A stretch of 64,000 bases of DNA from a bacterium (GTDB lineage Bacteria; SZUA-79; Acidulodesulfobacterales; Acidulodesulfobacteraceae), in assembly GCA_021800805.1 (NCBI GenBank), contig JAJYYR010000001.1, positions 1,146,581 to 1,210,580 on the forward strand, written 5' to 3'. Numbering within the stretch: position 1 is the first letter of the stretch; each line of letters starts with the position of its first letter. Shown piece after piece: positions 50,712 through 58,813 of this stretch. The translations under genes and the position numbers were made by a program. The notes beneath the pieces are model-generated. The model had not been told where the DNA came from, made no database searches, and was given only the letters and a program-made list of their open reading frames with translations.

Positions 50712-52004
50712 TTATTCGGCGTTACACCTGTCGAATATATAGTTTATATATTTATAATAATAATTTATATCGAATATGGCTTCTATTTCTTCCGGCGGCA
50801 AAAGGTTCGACACGGCGGGGTCTTTTTTTAATAATTCCTTAAACCCGCTCTGCGTTTGAATGCTTTCATGGGCAAGTTTTTGAACTATTTTATATGCCTC
50901 TTCCCTCAACATTCCTTTATCTACTAATGATAGAAGGACTTTCTGGGAAAAAATGACCCCTTTGGTCAGGTCTATATTTTTGAGCATATTTTCTTTGTTG
51001 ACGACTAAGTTGTCTATTAGATAGGTCAGCTGGTGAAGAATATAATATGCAAGAATAGTGGAATCCGGCCCTATGATTCTTTCGACGGACGAATGAGATA
51101 TATCTCTTTCGTGCCACAACGGTATGTTTTCTAAAGACGCTATAAGATTTGACCTTAAAACCCTCGAAAGCCCGCAGATGTTTTCCGATATTATGGGATT
51201 TTTCTTATGCGGCATAGCCGAAGACCCTTTTTGACCCGGCGCAAACGGCTCTTCAAGTTCCGAAACCTCGGTTCTCATAAGATGCCTGATTTCTAACGCA
51301 ATTTTTTCGCAGGAAGCCGCAAGGGACGCAAGAGCGTAAAAGGCATCCGCATAAACGTCTCTTTGGATAACCTGATTGGATAAAATATGGTTAAGTCCCA
51401 ACTGTTCCAGCGCAATCTTTTCTACTTCGGGAGGTATGTTGGCATATGTTCCGACCGCCCCCGAAAGTTTGCCGAACGAAGACGAATGAATCGCATTTTT
51501 AATTCTTTCTTCGGCTCTTTTAATTTCTTCGTAAAATATCAAGAGCTTAAAACCGAGAGTAACAGGCTCGGCATGTATTCCGTGAGTTCTCCCCATTTCC
51601 GGCGTAAACTTATGTCTTAACGCCTGATTTCTAAGAGATTCCTTGAGCACCTCGGCTTTCTTTAAAATAAGTTCGAGCGCTTCTCTTAATATTAAAGAAA
51701 AAGATGTATCGCCGACGTCGGAGGATGTAAGACCCAGATGAATAAACCTCGAGTCTTCGCCGACGTATTTTGCCACGTCGGTTAAAAAGGCTATGACGTC
51801 GTGTCTTGAAACGCGCTCTATCTCTTCTATTTCGTGGACGTTAAACTTAGCTTTTTGAATAATATTGTCGTATGAAGCATCCGGAATTTTACCTATCTTG
51901 TTATATGCCGCACAGACGGCAAGTTCTACTTTAAGCCATGTTTGATACTTATTTTCAAGAGACCATATTTTTGAAATTTCCGGAAGAGAATATCTATCTA
52001 TCAA
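50712..52004 (-). CDS. purB: Adenylosuccinate lyase
   Basis: A 430-residue fumarase-superfamily lyase acting twice in purine synthesis. Visible are RYSLPEISKIWS, VSRHDVIAFLTDVA, HLGLTSSDVGDT, MGRTHGIHAEPVTLGFK and the flexible signature loop GQKGSSAMPHKKNPI. It leads the purine part of the operon, 54 bp after exbD. Confidence 0.95.
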   Translation of the reverse strand: MIDRYSLPEISKIWSLENKYQTWLKVELAVCAAYNKIGKIPDASYDNIIQKAKFNVHEIEEIERVSRHDVIAFLTDVAKYVGEDSRFIHLGLTSSDVGDTSFSLILREALELILKKAEVLKESLRNQALRHKFTPEMGRTHGIHAEPVTLGFKLLIFYEEIKRAEERIKNAIHSSSFGKLSGAVGTYANIPPEVEKIALEQLGLNHILSNQVIQRDVYADAFYALASLAASCEKIALEIRHLMRTEVSELEEPFAPGQKGSSAMPHKKNPIISENICGLSRVLRSNLIASLENIPLWHERDISHSSVERIIGPDSTILAYYILHQLTYLIDNLVVNKENMLKNIDLTKGVIFSQKVLLSLVDKGMLREEAYKIVQKLAHESIQTQSGFKELLKKDPAVSNLLPPEEIEAIFDINYYYKYINYIFDRCNAE

Positions 52005-52058
52005 GTTTAACCTCCTGAGTAAGTGAATTATTGCGTTTACTTTATTTTTACTATATTT

Positions 52059-52457
52059 TTACTTTTTCGTCGCTATGGCAATTTTATAAAGCCCATTTTC
52101 TATGCTTAAACCCATAACGTTTACAATGCTCGAAGCGGTAGATTCTTTATCGGCTTTGATAATAATCGTTGGATTACTTTCAGAAGTCTTTATGCGTTTC
52201 AAGAATAAAGATAATTCCTTTTTAGACAATTCTTTGTTTTTATAAAATATTTTACCCGCTTTCGTAATGTAAATAGTTATAGGCTTTTTAGACGAGGTAA
52301 ATGATTTTACTCCGGATTTAGGCAGATGAATTTTTATGCCGTAGCTTGAAGTAAAAGTAGTCGTCATCATAAAAAATATCAACAGGGTTAAAAAAACGTC
52401 AACCATATTGATAACATTTATTATGGGGTCGGGTTTTCTTTTAGATGTAAACTTCAT
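52059..52457 (-). CDS. exbD: ExbD/TolR-family biopolymer transport protein
   Basis: A 132-residue protein with one membrane segment near the N-terminus (INMVDVFLTLLIFFMMTT), which contains the conserved Asp used for proton flow, followed by a periplasmic domain (PITIYITKAGKIFYKNKEL). It works with the ExbB/TolQ protein encoded 2 bp upstream to energise TonB or Tol-Pal. No tonB or tolA follows; the next gene is purB. Confidence 0.87.
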   Translation of the reverse strand: MKFTSKRKPDPIINVINMVDVFLTLLIFFMMTTTFTSSYGIKIHLPKSGVKSFTSSKKPITIYITKAGKIFYKNKELSKKELSLFLKRIKTSESNPTIIIKADKESTASSIVNVMGLSIENGLYKIAIATKK

Positions 52458-52459
52458 AA

Positions 52460-53068
52460 TTAATCGTTTTTCATAAAAGATATAACCCTCGACGCGGTAT
52501 CTTCCATTGCCGCTCCGAAGTTAAAAGCTTTAGAAGCAAAATATTTAAAAAATAAAAACGATATTATAGCTATTATCAGCCCTATGGCGGTCGAATATAA
52601 CGCTTCGGAGATACCTAGCGCAAGAAGATGCGGATTCGTAATGCCGCTCTGATAGGATACGGCGCTAAGCGCCTTAATCATTCCTACTACGGTTCCAAGA
52701 AGCCCTAAAAGCGGAGCGATAGTCGTTATCGCGCTCAATCCTTCGAGATTCTTCTCAAGGTCTAAATATGCTCTCCTGCCTGATTCTTCGACTTCTAATT
52801 TAATAGTATCTAAGGAATTTTTATAGTTGTCTATAATGGAAAGATAAATTTTCGCTATCGGGGTCTTTGCCGTTATGCACATACCCTTTGCCTTTTCGAT
52901 ATCGCCTTCTTTAATAGATTTTTCGACGTTAGCAAGAAACTCTACCGGAAATATTTTAGATTTTCTGAGGCTGTAAAAACGTTCTATTATAATGGCAAGC
53001 GCAATAATAGAACATAAGATTAAAGGATATAAAAAAAACTCGGTCAGCAGTTCGGTTTGATTAAACAT
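52460..53068 (-). CDS. exbB: ExbB/TolQ-family proton channel protein
   Basis: A 202-residue MotA/TolQ/ExbB protein with three membrane segments: about 12-30, about 108-130 (LSAITTIAPLLGLLGTVVGM) and about 150-178. The middle one contains the conserved LGLLGTVxGM motif. It forms the proton channel with ExbD. It overlaps the end of the ahbAB fusion by 8 bp, an uncommon link between heme synthesis and envelope energisation. Confidence 0.87.
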   Translation of the reverse strand: MFNQTELLTEFFLYPLILCSIIALAIIIERFYSLRKSKIFPVEFLANVEKSIKEGDIEKAKGMCITAKTPIAKIYLSIIDNYKNSLDTIKLEVEESGRRAYLDLEKNLEGLSAITTIAPLLGLLGTVVGMIKALSAVSYQSGITNPHLLALGISEALYSTAIGLIIAIISFLFFKYFASKAFNFGAAMEDTASRVISFMKND

Positions 53069-54047
53069 AATATTGCACCCTTACTTTTTTAAATTCTTTA
53101 ATGCTTTCGAGGGAGTCGCGGTCATTGATCCCCGTAAGCGAAGAAATCCGTTCCATAACGCTAAGAGCGTCTTCTTTGGATTTTGAATGTATCATAGTAA
53201 ATATATTATATTCCCATCTTCCGGGATATACCGGTCTTTGATAACAGTGGGAAACTTCTTTTAAAGAAGACATAATTTTTCCGTTTTTTTCAGCGTCCTC
53301 CTGCTTCGATTTCCATATTCCCATAATATTATAACTGAATCCTGCTTTTTGATGATACAGGACGCAGGCGAACCTGCGCATTTTTTTATCGCTTATAAAA
53401 TTTTTTATATTTTCCAGCAGTTTTTCCTGAGAAATTCCTAAATTTGCCGACATATTTTTAAAAGGCTCAGAAGTAATTTCAAGGTCTTTTTGCAGTTCCC
53501 TTATGCACAGCTTTTCAAAATCGGTGATTTTTATATCCGAATCGGGTTTAAAATCGTCTTGCGAAAAAAATTTAAAAGAAGAAGACTCTTCGCCCGTCAT
53601 ATCGAAATTAACGCCTATTTTAAAAAGTTTAATGGTGGGCAGTATTAAGTAATCGGATGCATTGGACTTTTCGCTCAACAGCTTAATCTCTCCTTCGAGA
53701 GATTTGTCCTGGGGTAACGTAATAGTAAACCACATATTGTATTCGTTGTTTCTTAAATAGTTATGGCTGACGCCGCTGTGGGAATTAATAATCTCTGCCG
53801 CCGCATCCACGAGGCTCGGGTCAACTTTAAACGCCGCCAACGTGCTTTTGTATCCTATATTGTGGGAATCGAATATAGCGCTTATCTGCCTTATAATTCT
53901 GTTGGTTTTTAAATTTATTATTCTTTCTAAAACCTCGTCTTCCGATATGCCGGTAAGATTAGCAATGCTTAGAAACGGGCGGGTAGAAATGGGGAAATCG
54001 GTCTGCAGTATGTTTAATATTTTCTTGTCGGTTAATTCCAATTCCAT
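53061..54047 (-). CDS. ahbAB: Fused siroheme decarboxylase AhbA-AhbB
   Basis: A 328-residue protein made of two Lrp/AsnC-like halves, each normally a separate 150-170-residue subunit. The first (about 1-160) carries IIRQISAIFDSHNIGYKSTL and GVSHNYLRNNEYNMWFTI. The second (about 175-328) carries MRRFACVLYHQKAGFSYNIM and VSHCYQRPVYPGRWEYNIFT. These are the AhbA/NirD and AhbB/NirH signatures. The enzyme removes two acetate carboxyls from siroheme to give didecarboxysiroheme, for heme b or d1. An Lrp regulator is an alternative, but the heme-family motifs are strong. Confidence 0.87.
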   Translation of the reverse strand: MELELTDKKILNILQTDFPISTRPFLSIANLTGISEDEVLERIINLKTNRIIRQISAIFDSHNIGYKSTLAAFKVDPSLVDAAAEIINSHSGVSHNYLRNNEYNMWFTITLPQDKSLEGEIKLLSEKSNASDYLILPTIKLFKIGVNFDMTGEESSSFKFFSQDDFKPDSDIKITDFEKLCIRELQKDLEITSEPFKNMSANLGISQEKLLENIKNFISDKKMRRFACVLYHQKAGFSYNIMGIWKSKQEDAEKNGKIMSSLKEVSHCYQRPVYPGRWEYNIFTMIHSKSKEDALSVMERISSLTGINDRDSLESIKEFKKVRVQYYV

Positions 54048-54161
54048 ATTTAAAAACTCGGACTTAATTTATTTAGTAGGCTTAAAATTAATAAATTCTA
54101 ATGTTTAATTATATCAGTTTATCGGAATAACCGTCAAGATAAAAAGGCGGAAGAAAAAAGA

Positions 54162-54203
54162 AAAACCTCCGGCAGTCTTTTTAGTTAGGCGGACGGAGGT
54201 TTT
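54162..54203 (-). terminator. Intrinsic terminator after the first cytochrome c gene
   Basis: On the minus strand AAAACCTCCG and CGGAGGTTTTTC form a 10-bp stem with a loop of about 20 nt, followed by TTTTTT. It lies about 30 bp beyond the stop codon of the cytochrome gene at 54230. A second small hairpin (AATGCGC-GGCGCATT, around 54217-54231) overlaps the stop codon. Confidence 0.75.
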
Positions 54204-54229
54204 AATTTTAGAGCATAATGCGCGGCGCA

Positions 54230-54595
54230 TTACTTTAAAGATTCGAGATATTGAGCGATAGCGTTAACCTTTGAAGCAGGCATGTTTTTGTGGCTAGGCA
54301 TAATCGCCATATAGGATTTGCCGTTAAGAGAAACAGTGCTTCCCGATGCGAAATGCGCGCCGGGATTAACTATCTGCGTCTTGATCCACGACAGGCTTCT
54401 CTGAGAACCAATATGCGAAAGATTAGGTCCGACCTGTCCGCCGTTACCGTTAATCGTATGGCAGGCAATGCAGCCTTCCGAACCGAAAAGCGACGAGCCG
54501 GATGCGGCTAAGGCCGAAACGCTTACCGCCGATATTCCGGCAAAGATTACCGCCGTGGTAAAAAACTTGCCGATTTTTGAAATCATTTGATTCAC
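54230..54595 (-). CDS. Monoheme class I cytochrome c, copy A
   Basis: A 121-residue exported protein. A signal peptide (about 1-30, ending SALAAS) precedes a heme domain with CIACH, GPNLSHIGSQRSLSWIK and IMPSHKNMPASK, where the last Met should be the distal heme ligand. It is a small periplasmic electron carrier. It is a close paralogue of the gene at 54766: most of the mature sequence is shared. Confidence 0.92.
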   Translation of the reverse strand: MNQMISKIGKFFTTAVIFAGISAVSVSALAASGSSLFGSEGCIACHTINGNGGQVGPNLSHIGSQRSLSWIKTQIVNPGAHFASGSTVSLNGKSYMAIMPSHKNMPASKVNAIAQYLESLK

Positions 54596-54720
54596 CTCCC
54601 CTTTTTTTAATATACGATATTTAAAAATATTAATTTTTAAAACGATAAAATAATAAATAAAAAAACGATAAATTTCTTAATATTTACGAAATATCTGTTA
54701 AAAAAAGAGGTTTATTGCAG

Positions 54721-54760
54721 GGAAAAGGGGATGGATAAATCCGCCCCCTTTTCTATTTCC
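54721..54760 (-). terminator. Hairpin after the second cytochrome c gene, probable terminator
   Basis: On the minus strand GGGAAATAGAAAAGGGGGCGG and the partner CCATCCCCTTTTCCC pair around a short AT-rich loop (GATTTAT). A T-run follows about 15 nt later. The GGGG-GATTTAT-CCCC core also resembles the palindrome remnants at 41706, so a mobile-repeat origin is possible. Confidence 0.5.
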
Positions 54761-54765
54761 CTTTG

Positions 54766-55110
54766 TTATTTTAAGGATTCGAGATAACCTGCTAAAGCGT
54801 TAAGTTTCGATGCGGGCATATGTTTATGTCCAGGCATAATCGCCTGATAGGATTGACCGTTGATGTTAGCGGTAGTTCCGGCGGCAAAATGCGCTCCCGG
54901 ATGCGTAATCTGGGTTTTGATCCATGAAAGGCTCCTTTTGCTTCCTACGTGAGATAAGTCAGGACCTACGGAGCCGCCCTGTCCGTTAACGGCGTGGCAG
55001 GCTATACAACCTTCGGAACTGAAAAGAGAAGACCCTGATGCGGCAAAAACGGTAGTAGCGCTAAAAATTAATGCGGCGGCGATGAACAAAGCCGAAATAC
55101 TTTTTTTCAT
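54766..55110 (-). CDS. Monoheme class I cytochrome c, copy B
   Basis: A 114-residue exported cytochrome with a 23-residue signal ending VFAAS, heme site CIACH, GPDLSHVGSKRSLSWIK and distal Met in IMPGHKHMPASK. It lies 170 bp upstream of its paralogue at 54230 on the same strand, which points to tandem duplication; separate terminators suggest separate regulation. Confidence 0.92.
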   Translation of the reverse strand: MKKSISALFIAAALIFSATTVFAASGSSLFSSEGCIACHAVNGQGGSVGPDLSHVGSKRSLSWIKTQITHPGAHFAAGTTANINGQSYQAIMPGHKHMPASKLNALAGYLESLK

Positions 55111-55300
55111 AATAATTCTACCCCCTTAAAAATTAAAAAAATTAAATTGATTTATAGTTAATATATATATATTATAATAAATTTTAAGTCAATATATTTT
55201 TTAGCCGATATTTTATTAAAATTTATTAAAATTTTTCTTGCATTTTTCGCTAAATAACATATAATAAAAAATCGTGTTTTTATTTTTATTTTTTAAAATT

Positions 55301-55336
55301 TATTTAGGGGATTTATAATCTCCTTGGGGAGGTAAG
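55301..55336 (+). promoter_or_regulatory. Two-state hairpin over the speH ribosome binding site
   Basis: GGGGAT (about 55303-55308), ATCTCC (about 55314-55319) and GGAGGT (about 55326-55331) follow one another. ATCTCC can pair either with the first element (loop TTATA), leaving the ribosome binding site GGGGAGG free, or with GGAGGT, hiding it (loop TTGG). The speH ATG is at 55343. No full SAM riboswitch aptamer is recognisable. The rest of 55111-55300 is AT-rich and shows no gene. Confidence 0.4.
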
Positions 55337-55342
55337 GGTAAA

Positions 55343-55750
55343 ATGAATTCTTTAGGAACGCATTTACTTTTAGAATTAAAAAAATGTAGAAAAAATATTT
55401 TAGCCGACCTTGACTTTGTCGAAACTGCAATGCTCGATGCGGCTGCCGAAGCAAAAGCGACCATAGTAGAGCATAAATTCCACGAATTTAATCCGTTTGG
55501 AATCAGCGGAATGGTAATAATTGCGGAATCGCATCTTTCGATACACACATGGCCCGAATACGACTATGCGGCGGTAGACATTTTCACGTGCGGAGATATA
55601 ATAAAGCCTCAGGAAGCGGCGGAGTTTTTAGTTGAAAGGTTCGGGTCTTTAGAACCGCAGATTATGGAAGTAAAAAGAGGACTTATATCTATTTACGACG
55701 AAGAGTTGCCGCATAAAGTTCTATGCGAGGAGAAGCTCGTCGCTCGTTAG
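55343..55750 (+). CDS. speH: S-adenosylmethionine decarboxylase proenzyme (SpeH type)
   Basis: A 135-residue class 1B proenzyme that cleaves itself between E62 and S63 (IIAESHLSIHTWPE) to make the pyruvoyl cofactor; VDIFTCGD has the catalytic Cys83. It supplies decarboxylated SAM for spermidine. No speE follows; the last 4 bp overlap the convergent folK. Its leader may form alternative hairpins over the ribosome binding site. Confidence 0.94.
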   Translation: MNSLGTHLLLELKKCRKNILADLDFVETAMLDAAAEAKATIVEHKFHEFNPFGISGMVIIAESHLSIHTWPEYDYAAVDIFTCGDIIKPQEAAEFLVERFGSLEPQIMEVKRGLISIYDEELPHKVLCEEKLVAR

Positions 55751-56406
55751 CGTAAGATTCGAGTCATTTTTTTATCGAACTTGCCGTAATAAGATATTTT
55801 TTGAAAAGCTCCCGCATAAGAATTATCTAATCTTTCAAGGGCTTTTTTGATGCTTTCTTCGTCGAAAGGCCTTTTAAGATTATAAAGCAAATCTAAATCT
55901 AAATCCAAAATAGGCTCAAGCACGAATCTGCGCTTAAAAATTTCGGGATGGGGCAGTTTTAATTCCGGCAGGTCTAACGTTATAAATTTTTTTTCGGCGT
56001 TATCGTAAACGAAAAGCATATCTATATCTATAACCCTCGGCATATATCTTTCCTTTTCCTTTTTTCTGCCCATATTTTTTTCTACATCTTTTAAAAAGGA
56101 AAGAATCCTGCCGCATAAAACCGCATAATCTGTCCTGCCGGATATACCGGATTGAAACTGCAGGGACAGCCTTAATATTGCGGCGCAATTTAAAAAATAA
56201 GGCTGGTCGATATTCCCGACCGGAGAAGATAAATATACCGAAGAAATACCTAAAATAGCGGCTCCAGATAATCCACTTTTAATTAAACTTAACGCTTTCA
56301 GCAAATTGTCTTCCGTATTCCCGATATTGCTTCCCAATCCCAGACATATATCCCAACCCTCTATAAGATATTCCGGAAGGGGTTCCGGTTTGCCGTCCGC
56401 GTCCAT
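55747..56406 (-). CDS. folK: HPPK, 6-hydroxymethyldihydropterin pyrophosphokinase
   Basis: A 219-residue folate-pathway kinase. CLGLGSNIGNTEDNLLKAL, SPVGNIDQPYFLN, PRVIDIDMLF and LPHPEIFKRRFVLEPI are the family motifs. It is longer than the usual 160 residues because of an N-terminal extension of about 18 residues and a C-terminal tail of about 40 that show no known domain. It follows dapL by 1 bp, so the two are probably co-translated. Confidence 0.92.
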   Translation of the reverse strand: MDADGKPEPLPEYLIEGWDICLGLGSNIGNTEDNLLKALSLIKSGLSGAAILGISSVYLSSPVGNIDQPYFLNCAAILRLSLQFQSGISGRTDYAVLCGRILSFLKDVEKNMGRKKEKERYMPRVIDIDMLFVYDNAEKKFITLDLPELKLPHPEIFKRRFVLEPILDLDLDLLYNLKRPFDEESIKKALERLDNSYAGAFQKISYYGKFDKKMTRILR

Positions 56407-56407
56407 A

Positions 56408-57571
56408 TTATCGCGCGCCCATACGGACTAAAGCTTCTTTTATGCGGTTTTCGCTTATCGTCAAAGAGAACCTTATATACCCTTCGCCGTAATCGCCGAA
56501 TCCGGAACCGGGCGTTACTATAATGCCGGTTTCGTTCAAAAGAGATACCGCAAAATCTTTCGACGTCATATCTGCCTTTGGAACATGCGCCCAGACGTAA
56601 AACGTGGCATCGGATTTATACACCTTATACCCTAATTTTTCTAATCCCCCTACTAACAATTCCCTTCTTTTTTTATATATAAGGTTGTTTTCTTCTACGG
56701 CTTTAAGCTCGTTATCCAGCCCATAAGCTCCGGCAAGCTGTATAGCCTGAAACACGCCGGAATCCAGATTTGTTTTTACGGCTCCGAGTCCTTTTATTAC
56801 TTCTTCGTTGCCGGCGGCAAACCCTATTCTGAAGCCGGTCATATTAAAAGTTTTAGAAAGGGAATGAAATTCTATTCCGATTTCTTTTGCCCCGTTAGCT
56901 TCTAAAAAAGAATCGTTTCCTTTTTCTCCGGTATAAACTTCGGAGTAAGCAAAATCATGGGCGATTATTATTTCGTTTTTCTTTGCAAATTTAACGGCTT
57001 CATTGAAAAAATGCCTATCAGCCCTTGCAGAAGTGGGATTATTAGGATAATTTAAAAACATAAGTTTCGCTTTTTTTAAAATATCTTCCGGTATGGAAGA
57101 AAAATCAGGCAGAAAATCATTTTCTTCTTTAAGAGGCATGATATAAGGAATACCTCCGGCAAAAATGGTTCCCGCCCTATACACTGGATAACCCGGGTCG
57201 GGAATTAAAACGACGTCGCCCGGATTTATGAAGGCAAGGGGAAGATGTCCTATTCCCTCTTTTGAGCCTATAAGGGATAAAACTTCCGTTTCAGGGTCTA
57301 ACGGAACGTTGAACTTTTTTTTATACCAATCCGAAACAGATTCCCTAAATTTCAACAGTCCTTCATACGACGGATATTTTTGGTTAAAGTCTATTTCGCT
57401 TTCTTTTTTGAGGACATCTACTATTGCCTTTGGAGTAGGAAGATCCGGATCTCCGATGCCGAAACTTATTATATCTACGCCTTTTGCCTTTACCTGAGAT
57501 TTAAGCTTATCTATTTCGGCAAAAAGATATACCGGGAGCTTACCGAGTCTGTCGGATAATTTGAATTGCAT
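56408..57571 (-). CDS. dapL: LL-diaminopimelate aminotransferase DapL
   Basis: A 387-residue class I PLP aminotransferase making LL-diaminopimelate directly from tetrahydrodipicolinate. The opening LSDRLGKLPVYLFAEIDKLK and ISFGIGDPDLPTP are typical of DapL; LNYPNNPTSA and K240 in FHSLSKTFNMTGFRIG complete the active site. The shorter DapL route is known in Chlamydiae, cyanobacteria and several Deltaproteobacteria. A plain aspartate-type aminotransferase is the main alternative. Confidence 0.87.
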   Translation of the reverse strand: MQFKLSDRLGKLPVYLFAEIDKLKSQVKAKGVDIISFGIGDPDLPTPKAIVDVLKKESEIDFNQKYPSYEGLLKFRESVSDWYKKKFNVPLDPETEVLSLIGSKEGIGHLPLAFINPGDVVLIPDPGYPVYRAGTIFAGGIPYIMPLKEENDFLPDFSSIPEDILKKAKLMFLNYPNNPTSARADRHFFNEAVKFAKKNEIIIAHDFAYSEVYTGEKGNDSFLEANGAKEIGIEFHSLSKTFNMTGFRIGFAAGNEEVIKGLGAVKTNLDSGVFQAIQLAGAYGLDNELKAVEENNLIYKKRRELLVGGLEKLGYKVYKSDATFYVWAHVPKADMTSKDFAVSLLNETGIIVTPGSGFGDYGEGYIRFSLTISENRIKEALVRMGAR

Positions 57572-57611
57572 ACGGGATTTAATCCTCCTTATAATTTTTA
57601 TTTATTATATT

Positions 57612-58325
57612 TTATAATAAAATCTTATCCAAGTCTATATAATTTAAAACAATGCCGCTCAGTACGTCGGCATCATTTAAAAGTTTCTTATCGGAAATAT
57701 AAGGAATATCCCCGATAATCGGAACATCGGTAAATTCACATAATATTTCTTTATTGGAAGACAGGCTTTCGTCGTTTTCGTTTAAAACGTTATTTATAAT
57801 TATACCCGATATTTTTATATCGCGGTTTTTTGCGTATTCTATATTTAAAAGCGTCTGGTTTATCATTCCCAACCCCGCTTTGGTTACTAATATAACCCCT
57901 GCATCTATATATTTTGCTATATCTATAACAAAATGGTTTCCCTTCAAAGGAACGAGCATCCCTCCTGCGCCTTCGACCAGCATATATTCATATTTTTTAT
58001 TTAACCCGTAAAATTTAAAAAGAATTTCTTTAATACACAGTTCTCCCCTTTCTTTTTTCATCGCCGCATAAGGAGATAAAGGGAGTCTAAAGGTATAAGG
58101 GGTTATAGCTTCGAGAGCGTCGTTTAAACCGCCGCGCCGTTTAATAAACTTTCCGTCTAAATACTTTTTGGAACCGTCTTTTTCAACGGTAACTCCGGTT
58201 TCGACGGGCTTCATATATCCGACGTTTAAGCCGCGTCTCTTAAAAGCAAGCAATAATAAGAGGCTGACGAGCGTTTTTCCTATATTAGTATCTATTCCGG
58301 TTATAAAAAATATTTTATTAGACAT
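57612..58325 (-). CDS. bioD: Dethiobiotin synthetase BioD
   Basis: A 237-residue P-loop enzyme that closes the ureido ring of dethiobiotin. The start FFITGIDTNIGKTLVSLLLL holds the Walker A; GYMKPVETGV has the substrate Lys, and LVEGAGGMLVPL follows near the middle. It uses the product of BioA (20339). It is upstream of dapL on the same strand with a 40-bp gap. Confidence 0.93.
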   Translation of the reverse strand: MSNKIFFITGIDTNIGKTLVSLLLLLAFKRRGLNVGYMKPVETGVTVEKDGSKKYLDGKFIKRRGGLNDALEAITPYTFRLPLSPYAAMKKERGELCIKEILFKFYGLNKKYEYMLVEGAGGMLVPLKGNHFVIDIAKYIDAGVILVTKAGLGMINQTLLNIEYAKNRDIKISGIIINNVLNENDESLSSNKEILCEFTDVPIIGDIPYISDKKLLNDADVLSGIVLNYIDLDKILL

Positions 58326-58355
58326 AACATATATTAAGGCAAGATAGGAAGGAAA

Positions 58356-58378
58356 CTCCCCGAATTTCTGTCGGGGAG
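58356..58378 (-). terminator. Terminator-like hairpin after the peptidoglycan-binding gene
   Basis: CTCCCCGA-ATTTCTG-TCGGGGAG forms an 8-bp stem with a 7-nt loop, 22 bp after the stop codon at 58400 and before bioD. The T-run after it on the minus strand is short (TTTCC), so ending may be incomplete. Confidence 0.55.
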
Positions 58379-58399
58379 AGTAAAATCCAAAATCAAAAA

Positions 58400-58729
58400 T
58401 TACTTTACGCCTAATTTTTTAAGCGTCATCGGACCGATAATTCCGTCGGCTTTAAGACCGTTTTTTTTCTGGAACGCTTTGACCGCATTAGTAGTAACGG
58501 GTCCAATCATTCCGTCAACTTTGCCTTTAAAAAGTCCGTCTTTTGCAAGAGCCTGCTGAACGGCTTTGACCGTGGCAGAGGATATTGTTTTTACCGCTTT
58601 TTTGGCAGCGACTTTCTTTACGGCAGCTTTTTTAGCTACCGGATTCTTTGCGGCTTTAGCAGCGGCAAACGAACTGGAAGGTATTGCTATTAAGGCTAAG
58701 AACAAAATCGATAATAATAATTTTTTCAT
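58400..58729 (-). CDS. Exported peptidoglycan-binding domain protein
   Basis: A 109-residue protein. A signal peptide (about 1-22, ending SSFAAA) is followed by a Lys/Ala-rich linker (about 23-48) and one PG_binding_1 domain (VQQALAKDGLFKGKVDGMIG; FQKKNGLKADGIIGPMTLKK). It probably attaches to cell-wall sugar chains in the periplasm. It stands alone and has an enzyme-free structure. Confidence 0.88.
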   Translation of the reverse strand: MKKLLLSILFLALIAIPSSSFAAAKAAKNPVAKKAAVKKVAAKKAVKTISSATVKAVQQALAKDGLFKGKVDGMIGPVTTNAVKAFQKKNGLKADGIIGPMTLKKLGVK

Positions 58730-58813
58730 TAATTTTCACCTCCTTTTTTGTAAAATATATTAACCTAATATTTTTATCATTTTCATATAATAATTGCAAT
58801 CAAAATTAAATCA

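Noticed and set aside
53061..54047. Lrp/AsnC transcription regulator
   Set aside because: Two Lrp-like halves with the AhbA and AhbB signature motifs fit siroheme decarboxylase better than a single-domain regulator.
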